Assembly (NCBI RefSeq): GCF_000967195.1
Contig: NZ_KQ033871.1
Span: 440,954-504,953 of the forward strand
Direction of reading: 5' to 3'
From: Lactobacillus kullabergensis
GTDB lineage: Bacteria; Bacillota; Bacilli; Lactobacillales; Lactobacillaceae
DNA length: 64,000 nucleotides
Below, piece by piece: positions 31,771 through 39,921 of the stretch (position 1 is the first letter of the stretch; the number at the start of each line of letters is the position of its first letter). The position numbers and the translations under genes are program-made. Below the pieces are notes generated by a model. The model was given only the letters and a program-made list of their open reading frames with translations, ran no database searches and was not told where the DNA came from.

Positions 31771-32481
31771 TTAGTTGCGGCTATTGCCACTGCCACCAAA
31801 GATTTCTAGCAAGAACATAAAAATGTTAATGAAATCAAGGTAAAGTTGTAATGCGCCAAGCACTGCTAAGCCATTGGTTGAAACTTGATCGCCGTAATTG
31901 CTGTAAATTGCTTTCATTCTGTTAGCATCACTAGCAACTAAGCCGGTGAAAAGAATGACACCGATAAATGAGAAGACATAGGTAACGGCAGGGCTACGTA
32001 AAAACATATTAACCACCCAAGCAACAACGAAACCAAGTAAAGCGGCACTCAAGTATGAATTCCAGTTGCTAAGATCTCTTTTAGTAAAAGTGCCAAACAA
32101 AGCCATGGCAATGAACACCGCTGCTGCTGAAACGAAAGCAGAAGTGATTTGCGTACCGGTATAAAAGCCTGCAATTAAGGCAAACTCAAAGCCGTAAATT
32201 GCTGATAATATCGTTAACATCACTAAACTGGCAACTGGATTGCGATCAGCTTTAAAACTAATACCCATTGATAAGCCAAAAGGTACAAATAAGATGAGCC
32301 ACATCATAGCCACTGGCATGTTCATCACAGCGCTTCTGAATACGGTCATTGTTAAGTAAGCTGCTAATGCAGAAATCAGCACGGCACCACCCATGAGAGC
32401 ATACATTTTAGTTAAAAAAGTATTAGTTTCGGAAATGGTGTGGATTTGGCGCCTATCTGAATTGGTATCATAATTATTCAT
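31771..32481 (-). CDS. Bax inhibitor-1/YccA family membrane protein
   Basis: 236-residue protein with about seven transmembrane helices. The family is recognised from TFLTKMYALMGGAVLISAL near the N-terminus and the last part LQLYLDFINIFMFLLEIFGG. The B. subtilis member YetJ is a pH-sensitive calcium leak channel; a similar role is possible. The gene is monocistronic, with an AAAGGAC site upstream on the minus strand, convergent with dagK. Confidence 0.92.
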   Translation of the reverse strand: MNNYDTNSDRRQIHTISETNTFLTKMYALMGGAVLISALAAYLTMTVFRSAVMNMPVAMMWLILFVPFGLSMGISFKADRNPVASLVMLTILSAIYGFEFALIAGFYTGTQITSAFVSAAAVFIAMALFGTFTKRDLSNWNSYLSAALLGFVVAWVVNMFLRSPAVTYVFSFIGVILFTGLVASDANRMKAIYSNYGDQVSTNGLAVLGALQLYLDFINIFMFLLEIFGGSGNSRN

Positions 32482-32654
32482 GAAAAACGTCCTTTCTTTA
32501 AGTTATTAGTATTAAAAGTAACACAGACAACAATAAGTGTGAAGGGATAAAGTTGAAATTAATCCAATATTAAGAAACCGACTTGTGCATTACTTTTGCT
32601 AGGATTTTTAGTAAAATAAAGATATTAATTAGTGTTTGTAAAAAAGGACAAGGT

Positions 32655-34007
32655 ATGGAAAAAAATAAAATTATTAAGTTAGAAATTACCGATTTATCTT
32701 ATGAAGCAATGGGTGTGGCTCATTATGAAGGGATGACAGTGTTTGTCAACAATGCTTTACCGGGAGAAACGGTGGAAGCCAAGATTTTAAAAGTAAAGAA
32801 ACACTTTGCTTTTGCTAAAATCGAGCAAATCATTAAGGAAAGCCCTGACCGTGTTAACATTAAACTTAACCAGTGGGTTCAAACAGGCTTAGCTTCTTTA
32901 GCACATATCAAATACGATAAGCAGCTGGAGTTTAAACGTAATCAAGTAGTAAATTTACTGCAGAAAGCACATTTAGATGATGTAAAAGTAGGCGAGACTT
33001 TGCCTAGTCCTGAAGAAACGGGCTACCGTAACAAGGCACAGGTCCCAGTGCGTGAGGTTAAGGGTCAGCTTGAGATTGGCTTTTTCAGAAAGCATTCGCA
33101 CGATTTAGTGCCTCTGACCAATTTCTTTACTACTGATCCTGAAATTGACCGCGTTTTAGTCGCTGTGCGTGACATTTTAAGACAATATCATGTTCCAGCA
33201 TACGATGAAATTCATAATCAAGGTGAAGTCAGGTACTTGGACGTTCGCCGGAGTAAAGCGACTGGCGAAATTATGGTCATCTTAGTTTGCCTGCATAAGG
33301 ATTTTCCGCAGCTACCTAAAGTAGCAGAGGCAATTAAACAAATTGAAGGTGTAACTAGCCTAGTCTTGAACTATAACCCGAAGAAGACCAACGTTATTTT
33401 AGGTAAAGTTGATTACTTAATCTTTGGTAAGCCACAAATTACGGACAAAATAGGTGATGTTAAGTTTAAGATTTCCCCTGAAAGTTTCTTTCAAATTAAT
33501 TCACTGCAAACTCCCCGCTTATATGACTTAGCTATTAAAAAAGCTGATTTAAAGGCTGACGATATCGTGATTGATGCTTATTCTGGTATTGGAACTATTG
33601 GTTTAAGCGTTGCTAAACACGTCAAATCTGTTCGCGGAATTGAAAGTGTGTCTGACGCGGTGAAAGATGCCAATAATAATGCTAAGTTGAATGGTATCAA
33701 TAATGCCAAATATGTGACTGGTAAAGCTGAAGAAGTGATGCCAAGATGGGCTGCTAAGGGGATGAAAGCCGATGTTATCTTTGTCGACCCACCAAGAAAA
33801 GGATTAACATCAGAATTTATTGAAGCAGCAGTAAAAACAAGTCCGAAGAAGATTGTTTATATCTCATGCAATCCTGCAACCATGATTCGTGACCTGCAGG
33901 AATTTATAAATGAAGGCTACACCTTTAATCAAATCGATCCTGTTGATATGTTTCCACAAACGCCACATGTTGAGGCGGTGACGGTACTGGAACGGACTAG
34001 GAAATAA
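32655..34007 (+). CDS. 23S rRNA (uracil-5-)-methyltransferase, RlmCD/RumA family
   Basis: 450-residue SAM-dependent methyltransferase modifying uridines in 23S rRNA. It has an N-terminal TRAM domain (IKLEITDLSYEAMGVAHYEG), the SAM fold (VIDAYSGIGTIGLSVA) and the catalytic Cys in YISCNPATMIRDL. The four Cys that hold an iron-sulfur cluster in E. coli RlmD are not present in the N-terminal half. Start 32655 follows an AAGGACAAGG site; an upstream in-frame start at 32583 would add a segment outside the family. Whether it methylates one or two sites cannot be told. Confidence 0.92.
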   Translation: MEKNKIIKLEITDLSYEAMGVAHYEGMTVFVNNALPGETVEAKILKVKKHFAFAKIEQIIKESPDRVNIKLNQWVQTGLASLAHIKYDKQLEFKRNQVVNLLQKAHLDDVKVGETLPSPEETGYRNKAQVPVREVKGQLEIGFFRKHSHDLVPLTNFFTTDPEIDRVLVAVRDILRQYHVPAYDEIHNQGEVRYLDVRRSKATGEIMVILVCLHKDFPQLPKVAEAIKQIEGVTSLVLNYNPKKTNVILGKVDYLIFGKPQITDKIGDVKFKISPESFFQINSLQTPRLYDLAIKKADLKADDIVIDAYSGIGTIGLSVAKHVKSVRGIESVSDAVKDANNNAKLNGINNAKYVTGKAEEVMPRWAAKGMKADVIFVDPPRKGLTSEFIEAAVKTSPKKIVYISCNPATMIRDLQEFINEGYTFNQIDPVDMFPQTPHVEAVTVLERTRK

Positions 34008-34045
34008 GTACTAAAAGCTTGTATAGTGGGCATTTTAATAGAATA

Positions 34046-34092
34046 AAAGCGTACTAATTCATTTTTAATGATTTGAATTAGTACACTTTTTG
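34046..34092 (+). terminator. Rho-independent terminator after the rRNA methyltransferase
   Basis: GTACTAATTCA (34051-34061) pairs perfectly with TGAATTAGTAC (34074-34084), followed by ACTTTTTGTTTT. Confidence 0.85.
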
Positions 34093-34128
34093 TTTTCTAC
34101 TTGGTAATATCTTAATTTTTTGGACTTC

Positions 34129-34181
34129 TTGACGTTTTGAGATAACAGTGTTATATTGCAAATTGCAGATAACGATGTTAT
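34129..34181 (+). promoter_or_regulatory. Promoter with two TetR-type palindromic operators
   Basis: TTGACG (34129-34134), a 17-bp spacer and TATATT (34152-34157) form a good promoter. The perfect palindrome ATAACA-G-TGTTAT (34142-34154) overlaps the spacer and -10. A second copy, ATAACG-A-TGTTAT (34169-34181, one mismatch), lies before the AAGGAGG site. Centres are 27 bp apart. The layout is that of an autorepressed TetR gene. Confidence 0.8.
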
Positions 34182-34198
34182 TCAAGGAGGTATGTAAA

Positions 34199-34738
34199 TT
34201 GGACAACACACAAGATAAAATCATTCAAGCAACGGTAGAATGGATTAAAACAGATGATTATAAGAACTTATCGATGCGAAAATTAGCAGCAAAAATAGGA
34301 ATGACTACTGGCGCCATTTATAAATACTTTCAAAACAAGGATGAGTTGTTTTACCAAGTGTCGATTAAATTATCACAGCAATTTGCTGAACAACTGATTA
34401 CTACTTCTGAGAGTTCCCCAAAAGATGAACTACTTTCATTAGCTAATAAATTCTGTAAGTTGAGCCAAGAACAGGCGAAGCTGATCAACTTCCTATTTTT
34501 TAATTCGAGTTTGCAGAATTTTTACCAACATGCTAATCATGATTTTCAATTTTACGATCAGGTAATGAGGTTAGTTCATCAGATAAATAGTGGAAGAGTT
34601 ACTGATCAACAATTCTTTACTCAGATTTGGGCTTTTATTCAAGGATATTCGTTGTTAATCATAAACGGGGTTGCTGAATATGAACCTATTTTAGTTGAAA
34701 AAACTCTCAATGAAATGATTGGAGGTAGTAAAAAATGA
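34199..34738 (+). CDS. TetR/AcrR family transcriptional regulator
   Basis: 179 residues. The N-terminal helix-turn-helix is clear (KIIQATVEWI, LSMRKLAAKIGMTTGAIYKYF); the C-terminal ligand domain is unclassified. It starts at TTG, 8 nt after a perfect AAGGAGG; the ATG at 34192 is followed at once by a stop and cannot be used. It overlaps the next gene by 4 nt, so it probably controls its own operon through the two palindromes just upstream. Confidence 0.88.
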   Translation: MDNTQDKIIQATVEWIKTDDYKNLSMRKLAAKIGMTTGAIYKYFQNKDELFYQVSIKLSQQFAEQLITTSESSPKDELLSLANKFCKLSQEQAKLINFLFFNSSLQNFYQHANHDFQFYDQVMRLVHQINSGRVTDQQFFTQIWAFIQGYSLLIINGVAEYEPILVEKTLNEMIGGSKK

Positions 34739-35316
34739 TTTTGATAATCTATTGTCATCCCTATGATCGGAGCTTTAATCATGCGGAACTAGAAATAATT
34801 AAAGAAAATCTAAGTGCTGCTCATCAGAAATACGAAATAATAGATTTATATGCGGATCATTTTAATCCAGTATATTCAAAGGAAGAATTGAGACTCTATC
34901 ATCAGGGTCAAACTACCGACCCTTTAGTTAGTAAATACCTAAAACTATGTCAACAAGCGAATACTGTGATTTTTATTACTCCTTTTTGGTGGAATGATAT
35001 TCCAGGGATGTTAAAAGGCTTTGTTGACAAGGTGATGAAAGAAGGAGAAGGTTTATCACACACTGTTACTAAAATAGGAGTGAAAGGTGAGTTGACTAAT
35101 GTTAAACATTGCTATGTGCTAACCACTTCAACTTCACCAACATGGTATATCCGTTTCTTTTTAGGTAATGCTATTAAAAAAATTCTCATTAACAAAACTT
35201 TGCGCCAATTAGGGTTTCGGCATTGTTATTGGCAAAATTTTGGTGGTATTACTAATTCTTCTCTTGAACGAAGGAGGAAATACTTAGACCAATTAACTAA
35301 GAAGACTTTTAGCTAA
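34735..35316 (+). CDS. NAD(P)H-dependent oxidoreductase, flavodoxin-like fold
   Basis: 193-residue FMN/FAD-dependent reductase of the NQO1/KefF/MdaB type. Recognisable blocks are MILIIYCHPYDRSFNHA (phosphate loop) and FITPFWWNDIPGMLKGFVDKV (quinone-reductase signature). It likely reduces quinones or other electrophiles. Translation is coupled to the TetR gene (ATGA overlap), so it is probably induced by the compound sensed by that regulator. Confidence 0.88.
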   Translation: MILIIYCHPYDRSFNHAELEIIKENLSAAHQKYEIIDLYADHFNPVYSKEELRLYHQGQTTDPLVSKYLKLCQQANTVIFITPFWWNDIPGMLKGFVDKVMKEGEGLSHTVTKIGVKGELTNVKHCYVLTTSTSPTWYIRFFLGNAIKKILINKTLRQLGFRHCYWQNFGGITNSSLERRRKYLDQLTKKTFS

Positions 35317-35504
35317 AAAGTTTTCACTTGTTTTTTCAATTGTTTAACAAACAAGAGAATTTTGTTCTAAATAATTTATTCTTAAGCGATGCTTTATTGA
35401 TGTCAAATACTTTGATAACAAAATTAATTGATATAATTTTGGGGATTAACAGGTATTTTTTGGTAAAACAATTAATAGAAGTAAACTAAAAAGGAGGCAT
35501 AGTT

Positions 35505-36257
35505 ATGAACCGCGTTTTGATTGGTAAAGTTTCACAAAAAGGACAAGTAGTTATTCCAATACAAATCAGAAAAGCTTTAGGTTTGAAAAATTTCTATCAA
35601 AGTGATTATTACAGTTGGTTGGAAACTAATGATCCTAAAATGGTCAAAAATGTTGAAGATACTCTATATGAAGATCCAGATGAGTGTGATGTTGAATTAT
35701 ACAAAGATCTATCTCTTAAGTATGATTTAGAGTGCAAGAAATGTAATTTATTTGTAGACGTCAATAATCAAAAAATAAAAATGTCAGCAAATATTGTTTG
35801 TGGTGTTAAAAGTTTAAAAGATTTTGGGTCAACTATGCCAGAATTTTTATCAAACTATGCCAAAATTAGATCAAGTATAAAGTTACATTTCATATGGCCC
35901 CAGCATAAAGTTCCGACAATAAATACTTATCGCTATCAAATTTATCACGATCGCATTGATTACTTGTTATATGATTTGAAACATTACTTTATGGGTAAAG
36001 AAACACCGATGCAAAAAGCCTATCAAAATAATAATACTAAGATTTGGCTTGATGCTTTTAACAATGATTTTCCAAAATTCGTTCAGGCAATGCATTTCGA
36101 AAACTTTGTTAATGAAAATTTTGAAGTTTTAGATATTGAATTTGGACGAAGAAAAACTGTTACTGGTGATTTACAGCAACTTAAGAGTAAAGCTAAGAAT
36201 AAAATTGTCCAAAAACGATACATGGAACAGCTGTTAACTTTGGACAAGTTGTTTTAA
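35505..36257 (+). CDS. AbrB-like N-terminus fused to a DUF6994-like protein
   Basis: 250 residues. The first ~30 match an AbrB/MazE swapped-hairpin start (GKVSQKGQVVIPIQIRKAL), but the second half of the AbrB fold is absent. The remainder resembles the DUF6994 family: DPDECDVELYKDL near residue 63, then TINTYRYQIYHDRIDYLLYD and HYFMGKETPMQKAY. The function of that family is unknown. A strong AAAGGAGG site precedes the ATG, so the fused form is translated. It may be a gene whose original start was replaced by recombination with an AbrB gene. Assignment of both halves is by eye. Confidence 0.6.
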   Translation: MNRVLIGKVSQKGQVVIPIQIRKALGLKNFYQSDYYSWLETNDPKMVKNVEDTLYEDPDECDVELYKDLSLKYDLECKKCNLFVDVNNQKIKMSANIVCGVKSLKDFGSTMPEFLSNYAKIRSSIKLHFIWPQHKVPTINTYRYQIYHDRIDYLLYDLKHYFMGKETPMQKAYQNNNTKIWLDAFNNDFPKFVQAMHFENFVNENFEVLDIEFGRRKTVTGDLQQLKSKAKNKIVQKRYMEQLLTLDKLF

Positions 36258-36374
36258 TAAATTTAGTTTGAATCGTTTGTTGTGAAATAGTATTTAGTAA
36301 TAAAATTTAGTTAGGTAGAATTTATTATTAATAAAGCCACGCATGTAAATGCATAAAAAATAGGACAAATGAAA

Positions 36375-36755
36375 ATGGATAAATGGCAACAAGAGTGGGC
36401 TTATAATAAATATTGGGTGATGGCTCATTCGCAACAGTGCTATGAGCAGATTAGGCTGCTGGCTAAGGACAACGAATGGTCAGAACAAGAAAATGTTGAA
36501 TTTAAGGACTTATTAGAAAAAGCAGCCAGTCAAATTCCAACAGTTAAAACCTTAACCAACGCCTATCAACATGTCTGGGGCTATTTTAAGAAAATTTGTA
36601 CGCCAGAGGAAAAGCAAACTTACTTACATTTATTGCAAGAATTATCACCAACAGAAGATGAATTGGGTCCATTTTTAAGTCGTTTAGCTGAAAAGTATCA
36701 AGTTTCTTATTTATTAAATTCACGTTTAATTCAGGAGAATGAAGCAAAATTATGA
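36375..36755 (+). CDS. YbgA family protein (DUF1722)
   Basis: 126 residues. The block KYWVMAHSQQCYEQIRLLAKDN and the end FLSRLAEKYQVSYLLNS are typical of the YbgA/DUF1722 domain, a helical domain of unknown function often found with DNA-repair proteins such as photolyase. The ATG at 36375 is chosen because AGGA is 9 nt upstream; the in-frame ATG at 36369 is only 3 nt away. It overlaps the next gene by 4 nt. Confidence 0.8.
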   Translation: MDKWQQEWAYNKYWVMAHSQQCYEQIRLLAKDNEWSEQENVEFKDLLEKAASQIPTVKTLTNAYQHVWGYFKKICTPEEKQTYLHLLQELSPTEDELGPFLSRLAEKYQVSYLLNSRLIQENEAKL

Positions 36756-37114
36756 GATTGTGGCATCAAGACTTAATTTGGCGATTGCCTAGGCAACAGT
36801 TATTAGGGCAACATCGAGAAATTGCGGCTTTGCGCGGACGTGGCTGGGGCAAGCCCCATGCTACTGTTAACTATGTTTTTCAACATTCACCTTACAAATT
36901 GTATCAATTTCATTTGTTAGTATTAGCTGAAATGCAACGTCGTCATTATCATCCAGATCTTAAATGGTTTGATCCATATTATAGAGGACAGTATTGTCCT
37001 AAGTACGAAAGTTTACCAGCTATTCCGTGGACTGATCCAATTTACCCAGAGCACGACGATGCATATTTACAAAGTTGTTTGGATAATTTGCACCAAAAAG
37101 GAATAGATTTGTAA
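36752..37114 (+). CDS. Pyrimidine dimer DNA glycosylase family protein (T4 endonuclease V-like)
   Basis: 120 residues. The start MRLWHQDLIWRLPRQQLLGQHRE (in pieces MRLWHQDLIWRLP and QQLLGQHRE) and GRGWGKPHATVNYVF define the Pyr_excise/TIGR02328 family. T4 endonuclease V cuts at UV dimers; activity of the bacterial members is inferred. ATGA overlap with the YbgA gene shows coupled translation, so the two probably act together in repair of UV or oxidative DNA damage. Confidence 0.82.
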   Translation: MRLWHQDLIWRLPRQQLLGQHREIAALRGRGWGKPHATVNYVFQHSPYKLYQFHLLVLAEMQRRHYHPDLKWFDPYYRGQYCPKYESLPAIPWTDPIYPEHDDAYLQSCLDNLHQKGIDL

Positions 37115-37192
37115 TAAATTTAGTTTGCTAAAAATTGCAAGATTGACACTGGATGATGACATTTTTCTAAATTTCTTTTTAAGAAACGTAAG

Positions 37193-37233
37193 AAAAAAAG
37201 TTGAGCACTTTGATATGAATGCTCAACTTTTTT
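37193..37233. terminator. Bidirectional intrinsic terminator
   Basis: AAAAAGTTGAGCA pairs with TGCTCAACTTTTT around a 10-nt loop (stem about 37195-37227). Convergent genes on both sides can use it. Confidence 0.88.
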
Positions 37234-37248
37234 GACATTGTAATTAGA

Positions 37249-37707
37249 TTACTCTTTTTTGATTTTATGATTAATATTTGCAATTTCCTTTGCAATTTTA
37301 TGGTAATTATAATACCAGCAAATTAAGTAGATGATGACAAAAATCACAGTAAATTTTGTGAAGTTAATCAAGTCTAACGAAACCCAACCAGCTAGAAGGG
37401 CCAAAAAAACAAACCCAAAATAGTAGGTGAAGAAATTTATAACTGTTTTCTTTAATAATGACCAATGGTTAATAGTGAAGATAAAACTGCCAAAACCGAA
37501 AAATATTCCAGTGACCGCCCAAAGAATAATTGAAGCGGTAAAAGCATTAAGCAAATTGCTAAAGTTTGTCGTAAAAGATGGACTGGATGGAACATAAACT
37601 GCGCTATGTGATGCATAACTGCAAAAGATAGAAATCATTAAACCAATGAAGATGCCTTCAGTAGCAAAAGTAAACAAATAATTGATAAATCTCTTGGTGT
37701 TTTTCAT
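37249..37707 (-). CDS. DUF3021 family membrane protein
   Basis: 152 residues with four hydrophobic segments, the DUF3021 pattern. The gene overlaps the preceding LytTR gene by 4 nt. LytTR-DUF3021 pairs are common in lactic acid bacteria, where the membrane protein is thought to modulate the DNA-binding partner, much as in LytTR regulatory systems. No ligand is known. Confidence 0.85.
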   Translation of the reverse strand: MKNTKRFINYLFTFATEGIFIGLMISIFCSYASHSAVYVPSSPSFTTNFSNLLNAFTASIILWAVTGIFFGFGSFIFTINHWSLLKKTVINFFTYYFGFVFLALLAGWVSLDLINFTKFTVIFVIIYLICWYYNYHKIAKEIANINHKIKKE

Positions 37708-38138
37708 ATTCCTAACCTCTCTTTCAGGTTCTTAATATTTCTTCTAGATATCTGCACTCTATGATTATTAGTCAAAACTACATCAATTAACCCATTATTA
37801 AGTAATTCAAGGTGATCAATGTGTTGATAATTAAATATAGCGCTGCGTGAAGCTTCAATAAAATAGTTCGGTAGATCTGCTTTCAAATTTGATAAACGAT
37901 CATTATATGTAAGTAGCTGCTTTTCTGTATAAACATTGATATCTCTATTAGCAACCTCAAGTGAATAAATATCTTCAAAATTAATCGGATAAATTTGAGA
38001 TTGATAATGGCACCATAAAGAATTTTCTGACTGCGATAATTTTTGCAAAAGTTCATTAATTGCTGGTGTCATTTTTTTGATCCATAATTCACCGTGTTCT
38101 TCACTAATATTAGGATCGATGTGACAATTAATTTTCAT
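37704..38138 (-). CDS. LytTR domain DNA-binding regulator
   Basis: 144 residues. The C-terminal LytTR fold covers about residues 50-144, with YFIEASRSAIFNYQHIDHLEL and the end VQISRRNIKNLKERLG. The N-terminal part has no receiver domain. An AAAGGAG site precedes the ATG. It is paired with DUF3021. The divergent promoter with palindrome TATACT-AA-AGTATA lies about 160 nt upstream. A degraded second copy of this gene lies at 39527-39790. Confidence 0.87.
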   Translation of the reverse strand: MKINCHIDPNISEEHGELWIKKMTPAINELLQKLSQSENSLWCHYQSQIYPINFEDIYSLEVANRDINVYTEKQLLTYNDRLSNLKADLPNYFIEASRSAIFNYQHIDHLELLNNGLIDVVLTNNHRVQISRRNIKNLKERLGI

Positions 38139-38282
38139 TCCTGGCGCTCCTTTCTGTTAGTAAGTATAGTAGATGAATTTCACTTTTATACGTGGAAACT
38201 GCAAATGGTGGAATAAATGTCATTAATGGTTACAAAATTTGTGTTTTTGGCTAAAATTTAGCTTTTATAATTAAAAGAGGGT

Positions 38283-38311
38283 TTGAGTGCATGAATATAC
38301 TAAAGTATAAT
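38283..38311 (+). promoter_or_regulatory. Rightward promoter with palindrome, copy A
   Basis: TTGAGT (38283-38288), 17-bp spacer, TATAAT (38306-38311). The palindrome TATACT-AA-AGTATA (38296-38309) overlaps the -10. The same promoter and palindrome recur upstream of the second copy at 39845. It drives the truncated DUF7010 copy. Conservation in both copies suggests a binding site for the LytTR protein or another regulator. Confidence 0.6.
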
Positions 38312-38349
38312 TTAAAAGAAAAAGTTTTTTACTTAAAAGGATGAAGATG

Positions 38350-38481
38350 ATGCAAGAAATTAATGATTTAAGGTTAGATTGTGCGCTGAAACAAAAAAGA
38401 AGGCTGCATATAATACTGGCTTTAATTATTATTTGGCTAGCCGTTTTAATAGGTCAATTTTATGATAATTCCAACAAATAA
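38350..38481 (+). pseudogene. Truncated copy of a DUF7010 membrane-protein gene (copy A)
   Basis: A 43-residue frame: MQEINDLRLDCALKQKRRL, then one helix (HIILALIIIWLAVLIG), ending YDNSNK. It aligns closely with the N-terminus of the longer pseudogene at 39922, including DNA upstream to the LytTR gene. After the first helix homology stops and unrelated DNA begins. Possible starts are 38341, 38347 and 38350, all behind AAAAGG. A functional 43-residue membrane peptide cannot be excluded. Confidence 0.65.
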
Positions 38482-38703
38482 GCTTTCATTTAAAGCAGAT
38501 TTTTTTGTTGATGTAAGAATTATCAGAGCAGATAAATTAAATTAGCTTAAAAGTAATATTGAAAATATATTAACGGGTTAGCAAATTATGATTTATATGA
38601 TATTGACTCTGAAATTTTAAAACAACTTTTAGATCAAAATTATCTTGACATAGGTTCTTTAGAAAAAGACTATAGTGAAGATTATTATCACAGAAAAAGA
38701 TAA
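38462..38703 (+). pseudogene. Broken small gene upstream of the DUF2971-like gene
   Basis: From an ATG at 38462 a frame reads MIIPTNKLSFKADFFVDVRI and on to DKLN, then a TAG, continues in the same frame as LKSNIENILTG, and after a one-base shift as LANYDLYDIDSEILKQLLDQ ending EDYYHRKR with a stop at 38703. Together this would be an ~80-residue acidic protein with one nonsense and one frameshift change. I do not recognise the family. It ends 32 nt before the DUF2971-like gene, so it could be its lost partner. Confidence 0.4.
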
Positions 38704-38735
38704 ATTTAGTTCAGAATAGAAAAGGTGGAAAATAG

Positions 38736-39422
38736 ATGACCAAAAATATAGCGGATGCAATAGTATTTCTTCTAAAATACGTTAAAAACAGGCCGAAATA
38801 TATCAAAGATTTTAAAAACGGCAATTTATATTTTACAAAATTACAGTATTTTAATGATTTAGAGAATAAGGAAAATAATGATAAGACGGGCGATAAAAAT
38901 GAAAGTAAATTTCATTGGGAGATTAATGATTTAAAGTCTCTAACTATAGCTGGTCACAAGATAAACCCAGAAGACATTACTAAAATTTCTTTGGATCTTG
39001 AAATGAATTCCATTGATAAGGATAACTGTGGAATTTGTAGTTTCTTTGCAGTTTATTTTAGAGATTTAGAAAAAGACAAAGATAATGAGAATGTGTATCG
39101 AATTAAACCTGAGGTTATAGAAGATATTCAAAAGTTAAAAGATGGTGATAGGAAACTATTTGTCGTTAAAAATGTAAAAGGTTTAATTAGAGAGAGTAAC
39201 GAATACAAATTAGAACATGGACCAGTCATTTATTATGATCCTAAATATTATGAAATAAATAAAGTTTCAACGAATCACCTTATGTTTTACAAAACTAATA
39301 AGTATAAATATCAACATGAATATCGATTTGTTAAAAAAGATATTGGAAAAGGTAATTTGGTACATTTCAATTCTTTAGAAAAAGATATTCTTGAGATAAA
39401 ATTTAAAATAAAGGAAAATTAA
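38736..39422 (+). CDS. Uncharacterised protein resembling DUF2971
   Basis: 228 residues, soluble, very rich in Lys, Asn and Asp. The N-terminal FKNGNLYFTKLQYFNDLENKE (GxLYF-YFND pattern) and the C-terminal KYKYQHEYRFVKK recall DUF2971 and related proteins found in defence and mobile contexts, whose biochemical role is unknown. AAAGGTGG precedes the ATG. It is bracketed by the two copies of the LytTR-DUF7010 duplication and precedes a KAP NTPase and a restriction system. The family match is by eye and weak in the middle. Confidence 0.6.
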   Translation: MTKNIADAIVFLLKYVKNRPKYIKDFKNGNLYFTKLQYFNDLENKENNDKTGDKNESKFHWEINDLKSLTIAGHKINPEDITKISLDLEMNSIDKDNCGICSFFAVYFRDLEKDKDNENVYRIKPEVIEDIQKLKDGDRKLFVVKNVKGLIRESNEYKLEHGPVIYYDPKYYEINKVSTNHLMFYKTNKYKYQHEYRFVKKDIGKGNLVHFNSLEKDILEIKFKIKEN

Positions 39423-39526
39423 TTCAAAAATATCATGCACCATAGTCTATTTAATGTGTATATTTTAAAAATAATCTTTCATATAAAATCAAAAGTATAT
39501 AAATAATTTGGCTTTTATCATAAGTT

Positions 39527-39790
39527 TAACTTCTCTTTAAAGTTTTTAGTATTTCAACGAGAAATTTCCACGTTATAGTTGCTGGTCATAAAAACATCAA
39601 TTGGTGAATTGCCCAGTAGTTCGAGATATTCATTATGTTGATAATTAAATATAGCGTTGCGTGAATCTTCAATAAAAAGGTTTGGTAGATCTGCTTGCAA
39701 ATTTGATAAACGATCATTATATGTGTTGCTGCTTTTCTATAAAAACATTACGTCCAGTTAGCAACCTCAAGTGAATAAATGTCATCAATG
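39527..39790 (-). pseudogene. Degraded second copy of the LytTR regulator gene (copy B)
   Basis: On the minus strand this segment matches the 3' half of the intact LytTR gene at 37704-38138 base by base in long stretches (for example TTGATAATTAAATATAGCG and TTTGATAAACGATCATTATA). Small indels break the frame and the N-terminal half plus start are missing. The loss joins two places that share GAATAAAT, suggesting deletion by microhomology. The 100 nt before it (39423-39526) show nothing recognisable. Confidence 0.8.
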
Positions 39791-39844
39791 GTTATTAAAT
39801 TTGTGTTTTTGGTTCAAGTTTATCATTTATAAAAAAAAGAGGGT

Positions 39845-39873
39845 TTTAGTGCATGAATATACTAAAGTATAAT
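39845..39873 (+). promoter_or_regulatory. Rightward promoter with palindrome, copy B
   Basis: TTTAGT (39845-39850), 17-bp spacer, TATAAT (39868-39873), with the same TATACT-AA-AGTATA palindrome as copy A. The -35 has one change from TTGAGT. It leads into the DUF7010 pseudogene and possibly to the KAP gene. Confidence 0.5.
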
Positions 39874-39921
39874 TTAAAGTAAAGTTGTTTTACTTATATT
39901 ACGCAACAAAGGATGCAGATG

